Positions 27,313-36,369 of a stretch of 64,000 nt of DNA are shown piece by piece. The notes beneath the pieces were generated by a model that did no database searches, had not been told where the DNA came from, and saw nothing but the letters and a program-made list of their open reading frames with translations. Location of the stretch: positions 1-64,000 of the forward strand of contig NZ_VZOV01000017.1 of assembly GCF_008801915.1 (NCBI RefSeq), in the 5' to 3' direction. Positions within the stretch are counted from its first letter, which is position 1, and each line of letters begins with the position of its first letter. This stretch comes from Cupriavidus gilardii. GTDB lineage: Bacteria > Pseudomonadota > Gammaproteobacteria > Burkholderiales > Burkholderiaceae. The position numbers and the translations under genes are program-made.

Positions 27313-27340
27313 GGGAATAAAATCGCCCCGACGGTGTTCA
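27313..27340 (+). promoter_or_regulatory. ECF-type promoter motif for the sigma/anti-sigma operon
   Basis: On the plus strand GGGAATAA (27313-27320) is followed after 14 bases by TGTTCAC (27335-27341). It points to the ECF sigma gene at 27403 and suggests autoregulation. GGAAT-like -35 boxes are common for ECF sigma factors. Confidence 0.55.
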
Positions 27341-27402
27341 CGCTGCAAGGGCACAACGCAGGGGAAACCCGGCGCGGCCCGCCGACCGACAAAGGAACAG
27401 CG

Positions 27403-27933
27403 ATGGGGGTTCGTGAAGAACTGATCGACCACGTGCCGCGGCTGCGCCGCTATGCGCGCGCGCTGGTCCACAACCGCGAACTGGCCGACGACCTGGTGCA
27501 GGACACGCTCGAGCGCGCGCTGCGCCATGCGCGGCAATACCACGACGGCACCGATCTGCGGGCCTGGCTATTCACGATCATGCATAACGCCTTCGTCAAC
27601 CAGATGCGCAGCGCCGGCATGCGCGCCCCGCACGTGCCGATGGACGACGACACGCTGTCGGACGGCCTGCCGGGCGCCGACTGGCACAGCACGGCGAATC
27701 CCGCCGGCTCGCTGGAGGTGCGCGACCTCGACTACGCGTTGCAGAGGCTGCCGGCCGAACAACGCGAGGTGGTGCTGCTGGTCGGCCTCGAATCGATGAG
27801 CTATGCCGAAGTGGCGCTCGCGCTCGGCATTCCGGTCGGCACCGTGATGTCGCGGCTGTCGCGCGGACGCGAGCGGCTGCGCAGCCTGATGGCCGGCGTC
27901 AAACCCGAAGCCCGACTGAGGGTGGTGCGATGA
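27403..27933 (+). CDS. ECF-type RNA polymerase sigma factor
   Basis: 176 residues. Region 2 (HNRELADDLVQDTLERALRH, then LRAWLFTIMHNAFVNQ) and region 4 (LQRLPAEQREVVLLVGLESM, then SYAEVALALGIPVGTVMSRL) are complete and region 3 is absent, as in extracytoplasmic-function sigma factors. AAAGGA lies six bases before the ATG; longer frames upstream run through the promoter region. It overlaps the next gene, a membrane anti-sigma factor, in ATGA. It probably transcribes its own operon and the divergent DUF305/beta-propeller operon through the shared GGGAATAA/TGTTCA motif. The signal is unknown. Confidence 0.93.
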   Translation: MGVREELIDHVPRLRRYARALVHNRELADDLVQDTLERALRHARQYHDGTDLRAWLFTIMHNAFVNQMRSAGMRAPHVPMDDDTLSDGLPGADWHSTANPAGSLEVRDLDYALQRLPAEQREVVLLVGLESMSYAEVALALGIPVGTVMSRLSRGRERLRSLMAGVKPEARLRVVR

Positions 27934-28760
27934 GCAACGAAACATCCGCGATCAGCGAGGAAGAGATTCACGCCTACGTCGACGGCATGCTGCCCGACGC
28001 GCGGCGCGCCGAGATCGAGCAGCGGCTCGAGCACGACCCACAGCTGGCCCAGCGGATCAGCCAATACTACGCGCTGAACCATATGCTGCACGCCCGCTAC
28101 GACCGCGTGCTGAACGAACCGCTGCCGTCGCGGCTGCGCGACCCCGGCCGGCGTGGCGCATGGCTGCGCCGGCTGGACTGGCGGCTGCTGGGCGGCATGG
28201 CCGCGGCCCTGGTGGTCGGCATCGGCATCGGCGCCAATGCCGATGGGTGGCGCCGCGCGGTGCCCTCATCGGTGCCCTCCTTCGGCGGCGAACTCGCCCG
28301 GCGCGCGCCGGCGCGTCTCGATACCGGCGAATCGTTCGCGCGCCAATCGGCGATTGCCCATGTGATCTACGCCCCCGAAGTGCGCCGGCCGGTCGAAGTC
28401 GGCGCCGACCGCGAGCAGGAGCTGGTCAAATGGGTATCGAACCGGCTCGGCGCCGATGTGCGGCCGCCGATCCTGACACGCACCGGCTTCTCGCTGATGG
28501 GCGGACGCCTGCTGCCGAGCAACCACGGCCCGGTCGCGCAGTTCATGTACCACGACGCCAACGGCGAACGGATCACGCTGTGCATCTCGCATCGAGACCT
28601 CGCCGCCGACGTGACCGCGTTCCGGCTGTATCAGGACGGCCCGGTCAACGTGTTCTACTGGATCGACGGCAAGTTCGGCTACGCGGTGTCGGGCGGCATC
28701 GACCGCCAGCGGCTGCTCGAGCTGGCGCATGACGTGCATGCGCAGGTGGCCGCGCAATAG
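27930..28760 (+). CDS. Membrane anti-sigma factor
   Basis: 276 residues. The cytoplasmic N-terminus (SEEEIHAYVDGMLPDARRAE, then IEQRLEHDPQLAQRI) is the sigma-binding helical part of a non-zinc anti-sigma factor; no HxxxCxxC zinc motif is present. One transmembrane helix lies near residues 86-103 (LLGGMAAALVVGIGIGA). The remaining 170 residues are periplasmic, with a beta-rich sensor part that has FSLMGGRLLPSNHGPVAQFM and ERITLCISHRD. It overlaps the sigma gene by four bases, giving equimolar translation, and should hold the sigma factor inactive until a periplasmic signal arrives. Confidence 0.87.
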   Translation: MSNETSAISEEEIHAYVDGMLPDARRAEIEQRLEHDPQLAQRISQYYALNHMLHARYDRVLNEPLPSRLRDPGRRGAWLRRLDWRLLGGMAAALVVGIGIGANADGWRRAVPSSVPSFGGELARRAPARLDTGESFARQSAIAHVIYAPEVRRPVEVGADREQELVKWVSNRLGADVRPPILTRTGFSLMGGRLLPSNHGPVAQFMYHDANGERITLCISHRDLAADVTAFRLYQDGPVNVFYWIDGKFGYAVSGGIDRQRLLELAHDVHAQVAAQ

Positions 28761-28785
28761 CGGCGGCGGCAATGGCGGCGCGGGC

Positions 28786-29559
28786 TCAGAACGTCTTCGT
28801 CAGCGTGGCCCAGGCCGTGCCGCGGCCCATGTAGCGTCCCTTGGCGTTGGTATAGACGGTCCGGTCCGCGTTGGTGTCGATATAGGCGACGGCCAGCGCG
28901 AGGCCGTTGCCCAGGTCCTTGGTCAGGCCGAGCTTCCAGTCGGTGTACGAGGCGTCCGCCACGTTCTGCACCTTCTGATAGCCGACGTGCGCGTTCAGCG
29001 TCAGGCCCCAGAACTCGAGCGGCACGTTGGCCGACAGGTCGACGTACCAGCTGTTCTTGCTGTCGTGGAAGCCGAACAGGTTGGTCGGCGCGTACGAGTA
29101 CTTCAGGAACACCGGGCCGTAGCCGATGCCCGCGTACAGCTCGGTGGTGTACGGTCGCGTGAAGTTGGCCGGATAGTCGCCGGGGTAGTAGTACTGCAGC
29201 ACGCCGACGTCGTAGTTCCACCTGCCGTCGCCGAAGGTGTTCTTGAAGCCGGCGTAGAAGTCCATCTCGATCGGCGCCGACACCTCGTCGTTGCTGTCGT
29301 TCAGCCAGCTGATGCTCGAGTTCCAGTTGCCCGCGTAGAAGCCGCTCGCATGGCTGTAGTCGAAGCCGCCCTGGATCGCCGGCCGCCGGTTGGTCTGCAT
29401 GATCCCGCGGTAGCGGTATTCGGAGGCCAGCGACAGATTGGCCGTCAGCGTGTGTTCGGCGGATGGCGCGGCAGTCTGCGCGGCGGCGGGCATCGGCAGA
29501 ATCAGCGCGAAGGCGGGAGCGGCCAGCAGCGCCGCGGCGGCATGGTGCGATAGGGTCAT
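28786..29559 (-). CDS. TorF-family putative outer-membrane porin
   Basis: 257 residues from the ATG at 29559, which begins a signal peptide (AAAALLAAPAFALILPMPAA, cleavage after AAAQ). The mature part starts TLTANLSLASEYRYRGIMQT, the conserved opening of the TorF/TIGR02001 beta-barrel family (EYRYRG motif), and shows alternating aromatic strands, ending in the aromatic C-terminal TLTKTF expected of an outer-membrane protein. The upstream in-frame extension to 29622 would hide the signal sequence. It converges with the anti-sigma gene (25 bases) and follows the kdp two-component genes. The transported solute is not known. Confidence 0.87.
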   Translation of the reverse strand: MTLSHHAAAALLAAPAFALILPMPAAAQTAAPSAEHTLTANLSLASEYRYRGIMQTNRRPAIQGGFDYSHASGFYAGNWNSSISWLNDSNDEVSAPIEMDFYAGFKNTFGDGRWNYDVGVLQYYYPGDYPANFTRPYTTELYAGIGYGPVFLKYSYAPTNLFGFHDSKNSWYVDLSANVPLEFWGLTLNAHVGYQKVQNVADASYTDWKLGLTKDLGNGLALAVAYIDTNADRTVYTNAKGRYMGRGTAWATLTKTF

Positions 29560-29711
29560 GGCAATCGTGACGGAGTCCGGGAAGAAGTCGAAGGGAACGG
29601 TCCCGCTGGGGAGCCTCGCCACGATAGCGGTGCCCGCGTAAAAACGGTGTCAAAAGCCGTGTGCCCCGCAAGCGAACGGCATAAAGACACACCGTCGCAG
29701 GCCGCGGGCGC

Positions 29712-30407
29712 TCACCCCGCGAAGCGATAGCCGATGCCGGTCTCGGTCAGCAGATGAACGGGCTGTGCGGGATCGCGCTCGAGCTTGTGGCGCAGATGGC
29801 CCATGTAGACACGCAGATACTGGCTGCTCTCCGACTGCGACGGCCCCCATACCTCGCGCAGCAGTTCCCGATGCGTCATCACCTTGCCGCGGTGGGCGAT
29901 CAGCACCGACAGCAGCCGATACTCGATCGGCGTCAGATGCACCGGCTGCCCCGCGCGCGTGATCATGCGATTGGCCAGGTCCACCTGCACGTCGCCGAAG
30001 GCGATCCGGTGGCTGCCCTGCGGATTGGCCTTCGCATGCCGGCGCAGCAGCACGCGCACGCGCGCCACCATCTCGCCCACGCCGAACGGCTTGGTCAGGT
30101 AGTCGTCGGCCCCGCCGTCGAGCGCGCCGATCTTGTCGGCTTCGTCGCTGCGCGCCGACAGCACGAGGATCGGCACCTGGGTCCAGGTCCGCATCTCGCG
30201 GATCAGCTGGACGCCATCGCCGTCGGGCAGGCCCAGATCGAGGATGACCAGATCGGGTTGCCGCGTGCCGGCGTCGATCAGCCCCCGCTTCAACGTCTCG
30301 GCCTCATGGACGGTACAGCCCTCGGCCTCGAGCGTCGCGCGCACGAAGCGGCGGATATGCGGTTCGTCTTCGACCAGCAGCACCGTGGGGGAGAATTCGA
30401 ATGGCAT
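29712..30407 (-). CDS. kdpE: KdpE response regulator
   Basis: 231 residues, OmpR class. The receiver domain has the acidic pair VEDE (13-14), phospho-acceptor D57 (LVILDLGLPDGDG) and the lysine of YLTKPFG. The C-terminal winged helix starts near residue 130 and has LTPIEYRLLSVLIAHRGKVM and the ending TGIGYRF. It is phosphorylated by KdpD and activates the kdp transport operon. A very good match to the E. coli KdpE operator stands in front of the operon at 38501-38525. It lies 42 bases after kdpD in the same direction and is the last kdp gene. Confidence 0.96.
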   Translation of the reverse strand: MPFEFSPTVLLVEDEPHIRRFVRATLEAEGCTVHEAETLKRGLIDAGTRQPDLVILDLGLPDGDGVQLIREMRTWTQVPILVLSARSDEADKIGALDGGADDYLTKPFGVGEMVARVRVLLRRHAKANPQGSHRIAFGDVQVDLANRMITRAGQPVHLTPIEYRLLSVLIAHRGKVMTHRELLREVWGPSQSESSQYLRVYMGHLRHKLERDPAQPVHLLTETGIGYRFAG

Positions 30408-30449
30408 GACGGGTAATGGAGTTCGTTGCGGTCGCTCGGCTGCACCGGC

Positions 30450-33302
30450 TCAAGCGTGCGGGGCCGCGGGCTCGGCCTCCACCGGCGAGGGATTGCCGCG
30501 CGGCAATGCGACGACGAAGCGCGCCCCAGGTCCGTGCGCTGTCTGCCGCTGCGCGGACCGCGCCGGCTCGGCCCAGATGCGTCCGCCATGGGCCTGCACG
30601 ATGGCTTCGCAGACGGCGAGCCCGAGGCCGACGCCGGTTGTCGCCGACTCGCGCTGCCCGCGCGTGAATTTCTCGAAGATCTGGCGTTCGCTGCCGGCCG
30701 GCACGCCGGGTCCGTCGTCCTCGACGACGATGCGGATCGCATCGTCGCCGGCCTCGGCGGACAGCCGGATCGCGGTTCCCGCCGGCGTGTGCTTGGCCGC
30801 ATTCTCCAGCAGATTGCACAGCACGCGCTCGATCAGCACGGCATCGCACTGGACCAGCGGCACGCGCGAGAGGTCGGCCACCGCGACGCGGTGCCGCGAC
30901 AGCGCCTCGCGCATCGCCGCCAGGCTCGAGCCGACCAGCTCCTCGACCGACTGCCACTCGCGCCTGATCCGCACCTCGCGGCCTTGCAGCTTCGCCATGT
31001 CGAGCAGGTTGACCACCATCGTGCGCATCCGTTGCGCCTGCTCCAGCATCGCGGCGACGGTGTCGGCCACCGGCGGCGGCAGCGGCGGGTCGCTGCGCCG
31101 CAACGTCTGCGCCATGCCGATCAACCCGGTCAGCGGCGTGCGCAGATCGTGCGATACCGCGGCCAGCAGCGAGCTGCGCAGCCGCTCCGACTCCATCGAC
31201 AGCAGCGCCTGCTGCGCGACCTCGACATAGTGCAGCCGCTCGATGGCGATCGCGATCAGCGTGCAGAAGGCGTCCACCTGGCGCCGCAGCGACGGCTGCG
31301 CGAACGCGCGCCACGCGGCCGGCTCCACCGCCAGCACGCCGCGCGTGCGCATCGGCGCCTTCAGCGGCAGATAGAGCACGGTGCTGCCGGGCAGCGTATG
31401 CGTGCCCGTGCCCGCGGCTTGGCCATGGTCGAACACCCATTGCGCCAGCACGTGGTCGATCGAATCGGTGCGCGCGGCCGTGTCCCGCTGTTCCCGGTCG
31501 GTCACCGGCGGCAGCAGCTTGCCGTCGGGGGACGTCAGGAAGAACGCCGAGTTGGCGTCGAACGCGGCGCGCAGGAAGCGGCTGCCGATCGGCACGATCT
31601 GGTCCAGCGTCAGCGCCGACGACAGTTCGCGCGCCAGCTCGTACAGCGTGCGCGCATCGGTCTCGCGCTGCACCGCGACCTGCGCCTGCTCGCGCAGGCC
31701 GGCGGTCAGCTGGCCGATCACCAGGCCGACCGACAGCAGCACGACGAAGGTCAGCAGGTACTGCACGTCGGTGACCGCGAACGACAACCGCGGCGGCACG
31801 AAGAAGAAATCGAAGGCGGCCACCGACAGCACCGAAGCCAACGCCGCCGGGCCACGCCCGTGCCGCAGCGCGACGCCCATCACGGCGACCAGGAACAGCA
31901 TCGCGATATTGACGACGTCGAACCATGGCGTGGCCAGCGCCGACAGCGCCGAGGCACCGGCGCACCAGACCACGGCCCACAGGTAGTCGCGGCGCCGGGC
32001 CCCTCCGACCGGTGCGTCGGGGTGCTGGCCGGCCTCGTGGCGCGGGCGCAGGTCGGTACGGGTGGTATCGGCGGCCACGCGCACGATGTCGATCTCGGGA
32101 CAGCCGGTCGCCAGCGCGTCGGCGAAGCTGCGCCGCCCGAACCATGCCGCCGGCGCGCCGACCAGCGGCGACAGTGCCAGCGCCAGCAGCGCACGCGCGC
32201 GTTCGGTCAGCGAGGCACCGCCGCGACGCCAATCTCCGGGCGCGCGTCCGATCACCACCTTGGTCAGGTTGTGCCGCCGCACGTAGCCGGCCACCGCCTG
32301 CACCATGTCCGCACCGGCCAGCGTCTCGGTGCGCGCGCCCAGCTGCTCGGCCATCCGCATCGCGTCCTCGAGCCGGACCCTGGCCCGCTCCGAAGGCGGC
32401 GCCAGCCGCGGCGTGGCGACGGTCACCACATGCCAGTCGCAATCGAGCTGGTCCGCCAGCCGCCGCGCGCTCTTGACCACCTGCGCGGCATCGTCGCCGC
32501 TGCCGATGCAGGCAAGCACCGCCTCGCGCGTGCGCCATACCGGCTGCACCGGCTCGGACTGGCGCCACGCGCGCACGTCGTGATCGACGCGTTCGGCGGT
32601 GCGGCGCAGTGCCAGCTCGCGCAGCGCGATCAGATTGCCCTTGCGAAAAAAATGACGCGCGGCATGGCGCGCCTGCTCGGGCAGATAGACCTTGCCCTCC
32701 TTCAGCCGCCGCAGCAGCTCGTCGGCCGGCAGGTCGACCAGCACGACCTCGTCGGCGCCATCGAACACGGCATCGGGCACGGTTTCCCAGACGCGGATTC
32801 CGGTGATGCCGCCCACCGCCTGGTTCAGGCTGTCCAGATGCTGGACGTTGACCGTGGTCCAGACATCGATGCCGGCGGCACGCAACTCCTGGATGTCCTG
32901 CCAGCGCTTCGGGTGGCGGCTGCCCGGCGCATTCGAATGCGCCAGCTCGTCGACCAGGATCAACGCGGGACGGCGCGCCAGCGCGCCGTCGAGGTCGAAC
33001 TCACGCAATACGCGCCCGCGGTAGGGCACCTCGCGCATCGGCAGCCGTTCCAGCCCGGCCAGCAGCGCCTCGGTCTCGGCACGGCCATGGGTTTCGACCA
33101 CCCCGATCGCCACATCGGTGCCCTGGGCCAGCGCCGCCCGGGCGGCGGCCAGCATCGCGAAGGTCTTGCCGACGCCGGCGGAGGCACCGAAATAGACGCG
33201 CAGCTTGCCGCGCGCGGCACGCTCGCCCTGCTGCCGGACCATCTGCAGCAGGGCGTCGGGATCGGCGCGCGCGCCGCTATCGCGCAATTCGGCTTCGGTC
33301 AT
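30450..33302 (-). CDS. kdpD: KdpD sensor histidine kinase
   Basis: 950 residues from the ATG at 33302 (a TTG two codons upstream is less likely). Domains in order: KdpD N-terminal domain with the Walker A-like GASAGVGKT (about 42) and DELAHSNAPGSRH; a universal-stress-protein-like domain (about 250-375); four membrane helices (about 420-520); a GAF-like domain; the HisKA dimer domain with phospho-histidine H718 in AVSHDLRTPLT; and a HATPase domain with the N and G boxes (ENAAKHTPAG, EDDGPGVPAG, GVGLGLAV). It senses low potassium or osmotic stress and phosphorylates KdpE. It lies 68 bases after kdpC. Confidence 0.97.
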   Translation of the reverse strand: MTEAELRDSGARADPDALLQMVRQQGERAARGKLRVYFGASAGVGKTFAMLAAARAALAQGTDVAIGVVETHGRAETEALLAGLERLPMREVPYRGRVLREFDLDGALARRPALILVDELAHSNAPGSRHPKRWQDIQELRAAGIDVWTTVNVQHLDSLNQAVGGITGIRVWETVPDAVFDGADEVVLVDLPADELLRRLKEGKVYLPEQARHAARHFFRKGNLIALRELALRRTAERVDHDVRAWRQSEPVQPVWRTREAVLACIGSGDDAAQVVKSARRLADQLDCDWHVVTVATPRLAPPSERARVRLEDAMRMAEQLGARTETLAGADMVQAVAGYVRRHNLTKVVIGRAPGDWRRGGASLTERARALLALALSPLVGAPAAWFGRRSFADALATGCPEIDIVRVAADTTRTDLRPRHEAGQHPDAPVGGARRRDYLWAVVWCAGASALSALATPWFDVVNIAMLFLVAVMGVALRHGRGPAALASVLSVAAFDFFFVPPRLSFAVTDVQYLLTFVVLLSVGLVIGQLTAGLREQAQVAVQRETDARTLYELARELSSALTLDQIVPIGSRFLRAAFDANSAFFLTSPDGKLLPPVTDREQRDTAARTDSIDHVLAQWVFDHGQAAGTGTHTLPGSTVLYLPLKAPMRTRGVLAVEPAAWRAFAQPSLRRQVDAFCTLIAIAIERLHYVEVAQQALLSMESERLRSSLLAAVSHDLRTPLTGLIGMAQTLRRSDPPLPPPVADTVAAMLEQAQRMRTMVVNLLDMAKLQGREVRIRREWQSVEELVGSSLAAMREALSRHRVAVADLSRVPLVQCDAVLIERVLCNLLENAAKHTPAGTAIRLSAEAGDDAIRIVVEDDGPGVPAGSERQIFEKFTRGQRESATTGVGLGLAVCEAIVQAHGGRIWAEPARSAQRQTAHGPGARFVVALPRGNPSPVEAEPAAPHA

Positions 33303-33370
33303 CGGCAATGGAACCGGACTGGGCTAAGGCAGAACAAGAAGAAGGCCATTCTGCCACGGCACCCGCGGCA

Positions 33371-34006
33371 CTACTTCGGACCGGGCTCGCCCAGCGAGTC
33401 CAGCGCCAGGTTCAGCCGCAGCACGTTGACGCCGGCATCGCCGAGCACGGCCAGCGCGGGCCGGTCGGTGTTGGCGGCGATCAGCTCGCGTACCTGCTGC
33501 AATGTCAGGCCGCGCGCACGCGCGACCCGTGCCGCCTGATACTCGGCCGCGGCCAGGCTGATATGCGGGTCCAGGCCGCTGCCCGAGGCGGTGACCAGGT
33601 CCACCGGCACCGGTGCCGTGTTGCCCGGGTCGGCCGCGCGCAGCGCCTCGATGCGCGCGCGCGCCGCGTCCGTCAGTGCCGGATTGCTGGGGCCGAGATT
33701 CGAGCCGCCCGAGGCCGCCGCGTTGTAGGGCATCGGCGCCGTGGCCGACAGCCGGCCCCAGAAATAGCGCGGCTCGGAGAACGGCTGCCCGATCAGCGAC
33801 GAGCCGATCGTCTTGCCGTCCTTGACGATCAGCGAGCCGGCCGCCTCGTGCGGAAACACGCCTTTGGCCAGGCCCGTGACGATGGCCGGATACAGCAGCC
33901 CCGTCAGCACCGACAGCGCGACGAAGACGGTCAGCAGCGGGCGCAGCAGGCCCTCCTGTTCGGCGGCAAGGGGCACCGCCTGCGGCGATGCGTGGGTATT
34001 CATCAT
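33371..34006 (-). CDS. kdpC: KdpC, potassium-transporting ATPase subunit
   Basis: 211 residues. One N-terminal membrane helix ([20 protein letters not shown]) anchors a periplasmic domain with the KdpC features [45 protein letters not shown] and NVLRLNLAL at the end. KdpC stabilises the KdpFABC complex and raises potassium affinity. There are two adjacent ATG codons (34006 and 34003); AAGGA sits 4 or 7 bases upstream of them respectively. The gap to kdpB is filled by an 8-bp tandem repeat that lies just before this ribosome site. It is not fused to KdpB although long open antisense or shifted frames cross the junction. Confidence 0.96.
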   Translation of the reverse strand: MMNTHASPQAVPLAAEQEGLLRPLLTVFVALSVLTGLLYPAIVTGLAKGVFPHEAAGSLIVKDGKTIGSSLIGQPFSEPRYFWGRLSATAPMPYNAAASGGSNLGPSNPALTDAARARIEALRAADPGNTAPVPVDLVTASGSGLDPHISLAAAEYQAARVARARGLTLQQVRELIAANTDRPALAVLGDAGVNVLRLNLALDSLGEPGPK

Positions 34007-34016
34007 GGTGTCCTTC

Positions 34017-34072
34017 GATTCGATGATTCGATGATTCGATGATCCGGCGATCCGGCGATCCGGCGATCCGGC
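34017..34072. repeat. 8-bp tandem repeat in the kdpB-kdpC junction
   Basis: Seven units of eight bases without interruption: GATTCGAT three times (34017-34040) then GATCCGGC four times (34041-34072) on the plus strand. It fills almost the whole 68-base gap between the kdpB stop (34075-34077) and the kdpC start. Perfect short-period repeats are prone to slippage. Confidence 0.9.
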
Positions 34073-34074
34073 CC

Positions 34075-36273
34075 TCAGGCCAGGCCCAGCGCGGTCAGCA
34101 GCATGTCGATCAGCTTGATGCCGACGAACGGCACCAGGATGCCGCCCAGCCCGTAGACCAGCAGGTTGCGGCGCAACAGCACCGCGGCGCCCAGCGGCCG
34201 GTAGGCGACGCCCTTGAGGGCAAGCGGAATCAGCACGACGATGATCAGCGCATTGAAGATGACCGCGGACAGGATCGCCGACGCCGGCGTGGACAGCCCC
34301 ATCACGTTCAGCAGCCCCAGCTGCGGGTACGTGGTGGCGAACGCCGCCGGAATGATGGCGAAGTATTTGGCGATGTCGTTGGCGACGCTGAAGGTGGTCA
34401 GCGCCCCGCGCGTCATCAGCATCTGCTTGCCGATCTCGACGATCTCGATCAGCTTGGTCGGATTGCTGTCGAGGTCGACCATGTTGCCGGCCTCCCTGGC
34501 CGCCTGCGTGCCGCTGTTCATCGCCACCGCGACGTCGGCCTGGGCCAGCGCCGGCGCATCGTTGGTGCCGTCGCCGGTCATCGCCACCAGCCGCCCCTGG
34601 GCCTGGTACTGCCGGATCAGCTTGAGCTTCGCCTCGGGCGTGGCCTCGGCCAGATAGTCGTCGACGCCCGCCTCCGCCGCGATCGACGCCGCGGTCAGCC
34701 GGTTGTCGCCGGTGATCATCACGGTCTCGATGCCCATCCGGCGCAGCTCGCCGAAACGCTCGCGGATGCCGGCCTTGACGATGTCCTTCAGCTCGACCAC
34801 GCCCAGCACGCGGACCTGGCCGTCCTGCTCGTCGGCGACTACCAGCGGCGTGCTGCCGGCGCGCGCGACGTCGTCGACGGCATGCATGACGGCATCGGGA
34901 AACTTGCCGGCGCGCTCGGCCACGTACCGGCGCACCGCATCGGCCGCGCCCTTGCGCACGTGGCGCTGCGTGCCGTTGCCGTGCAGGTCCACGCCGCTCA
35001 TCCGCGTCTGCGCGGTGAACGGCACGAACGTGGCATTGCGCTGCGGCACATCGGGGATACGCAGGTCGGCCTGTTGGCGGGCGAGCGCGACGATGCTGCG
35101 GCCTTCGGGGGTGTCGTCGGCCAGCGACGACAGCCACGCCGCCTCGGCCAGCTGCGCCGGCGCCACGCCCGGCGCGGCAATGAACCGCGACGCCTGGCGG
35201 TTGCCATGGGTGATGGTGCCGGTCTTGTCCAGCAGCAGCACGTCGACGTCGCCGGCCGCTTCGACCGCGCGGCCCGAGGTGGCGATCACGTTTGCCGCCA
35301 TCATCCGGCTCATGCCCGCCACGCCGATGGCCGACAGCAGCCCGCCGATGGTGGTCGGAATCAGGCAGACCAGCAGAGCCACCAGCACCGTGACGGTCAC
35401 CGGCACGCCGGCCCTGGCCACCAGCACGCTGTAGACCGAGAACGGCTGCAGCGTCGCGGTGGCCAGCAGCAGCACGATGGTCAGGCCCACCAGCAGGATC
35501 GTCAGCGCCAGCTCGTTCGGCGTCTTCTGCCGTTTGGCGCCTTCCACCATCGCGATCATCCGGTCGATGAAGGTTTCGCCGGGATTGGCGGTGATCCGCA
35601 CCACGATCCAGTCGGACAGCACGCGCGTGCCGCCGGTTACCGACGAGAAGTCGCCGCCCGACTCGCGAATCACCGGTGCGGATTCGCCGGTGATCGCGCT
35701 CTCGTCGACCGACGCGACGCCTTCGATCACCTCGCCATCGCCAGGAATCATGTCGCCGGCCTCGACCAGCACCACGTCGCCGCGGCGCAGCGCCGTGGCC
35801 GCGCGCGGCTCGGTGGCGCCGCCGCGCCGGCCGTCCTTCAGCACGCGCGCCGTCACCGTGGTGCGCAGCCCGCGCAGCGCCGCGGCCTGTTGCTTGCTGC
35901 GCCCTTCGGCAAGCGCCTCGGCGAAGTTGGCGAACAGCACCGTGAACCACAGCCAGACCGCGACGGCCAGGATAAAGCCGGCGCTCTCGCCGCCAGGGGA
36001 CGCCGCAGGCGCGAAGGCGGCGCGCAGGAACAGGATCGTGGTCAGGATGCTGCCGGCATAGACGACGAACATCACCGGGTTGCGCAGCTGCTGGCGCGGC
36101 GACAGCTTGCGGAAGGCCGACACAAGCGCGGGCTTGAGCAGTTGCGGTGCGAACATGCCGTGCGCCGCGGCACGGTCGGAAGTGGGAGAGCGATCGGCCA
36201 GGGGCGTGCCGGCCGACATGTCGTCCGGATTGCCGCCGATCTCGGCCGCATTGGCCGTCGATTCTTGTTGCAT
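34075..36273 (-). CDS. kdpB: KdpB, potassium-transporting P-type ATPase catalytic subunit
   Basis: 732 residues (E. coli 682); the extra length is mainly a 45-residue N-terminal lead before the conserved core. The phosphorylated aspartate is D349 in LLDKTGTIT; the actuator loop TGESAPV and the hinge motif [16 protein letters not shown] are present, with seven or so membrane helices in the usual P-type plan. It hydrolyses ATP to drive potassium uptake by KdpA at micromolar potassium. The ATG at 36273 follows GGAG. It lies 96 bases after kdpA in the order kdpF-A-B-C-D-E. Confidence 0.97.
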   Translation of the reverse strand: MQQESTANAAEIGGNPDDMSAGTPLADRSPTSDRAAAHGMFAPQLLKPALVSAFRKLSPRQQLRNPVMFVVYAGSILTTILFLRAAFAPAASPGGESAGFILAVAVWLWFTVLFANFAEALAEGRSKQQAAALRGLRTTVTARVLKDGRRGGATEPRAATALRRGDVVLVEAGDMIPGDGEVIEGVASVDESAITGESAPVIRESGGDFSSVTGGTRVLSDWIVVRITANPGETFIDRMIAMVEGAKRQKTPNELALTILLVGLTIVLLLATATLQPFSVYSVLVARAGVPVTVTVLVALLVCLIPTTIGGLLSAIGVAGMSRMMAANVIATSGRAVEAAGDVDVLLLDKTGTITHGNRQASRFIAAPGVAPAQLAEAAWLSSLADDTPEGRSIVALARQQADLRIPDVPQRNATFVPFTAQTRMSGVDLHGNGTQRHVRKGAADAVRRYVAERAGKFPDAVMHAVDDVARAGSTPLVVADEQDGQVRVLGVVELKDIVKAGIRERFGELRRMGIETVMITGDNRLTAASIAAEAGVDDYLAEATPEAKLKLIRQYQAQGRLVAMTGDGTNDAPALAQADVAVAMNSGTQAAREAGNMVDLDSNPTKLIEIVEIGKQMLMTRGALTTFSVANDIAKYFAIIPAAFATTYPQLGLLNVMGLSTPASAILSAVIFNALIIVVLIPLALKGVAYRPLGAAVLLRRNLLVYGLGGILVPFVGIKLIDMLLTALGLA

Positions 36274-36369
36274 GGGATCTCCGCAGTGCGCTAGAGAGGA
36301 GGAACGGACGCCGACGCAGCAAGCCAGCGCGCGGCGTCCGGTGTCATCAGGAGAAAGAGAACGCCTGGC

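Noticed and set aside
33371..36322. Apparent KdpB-KdpC fusion in one long frame
   Set aside because: Only the last 211 codons are kdpC; the preceding part is a shifted frame across kdpB, whose true frame ends at 34075.
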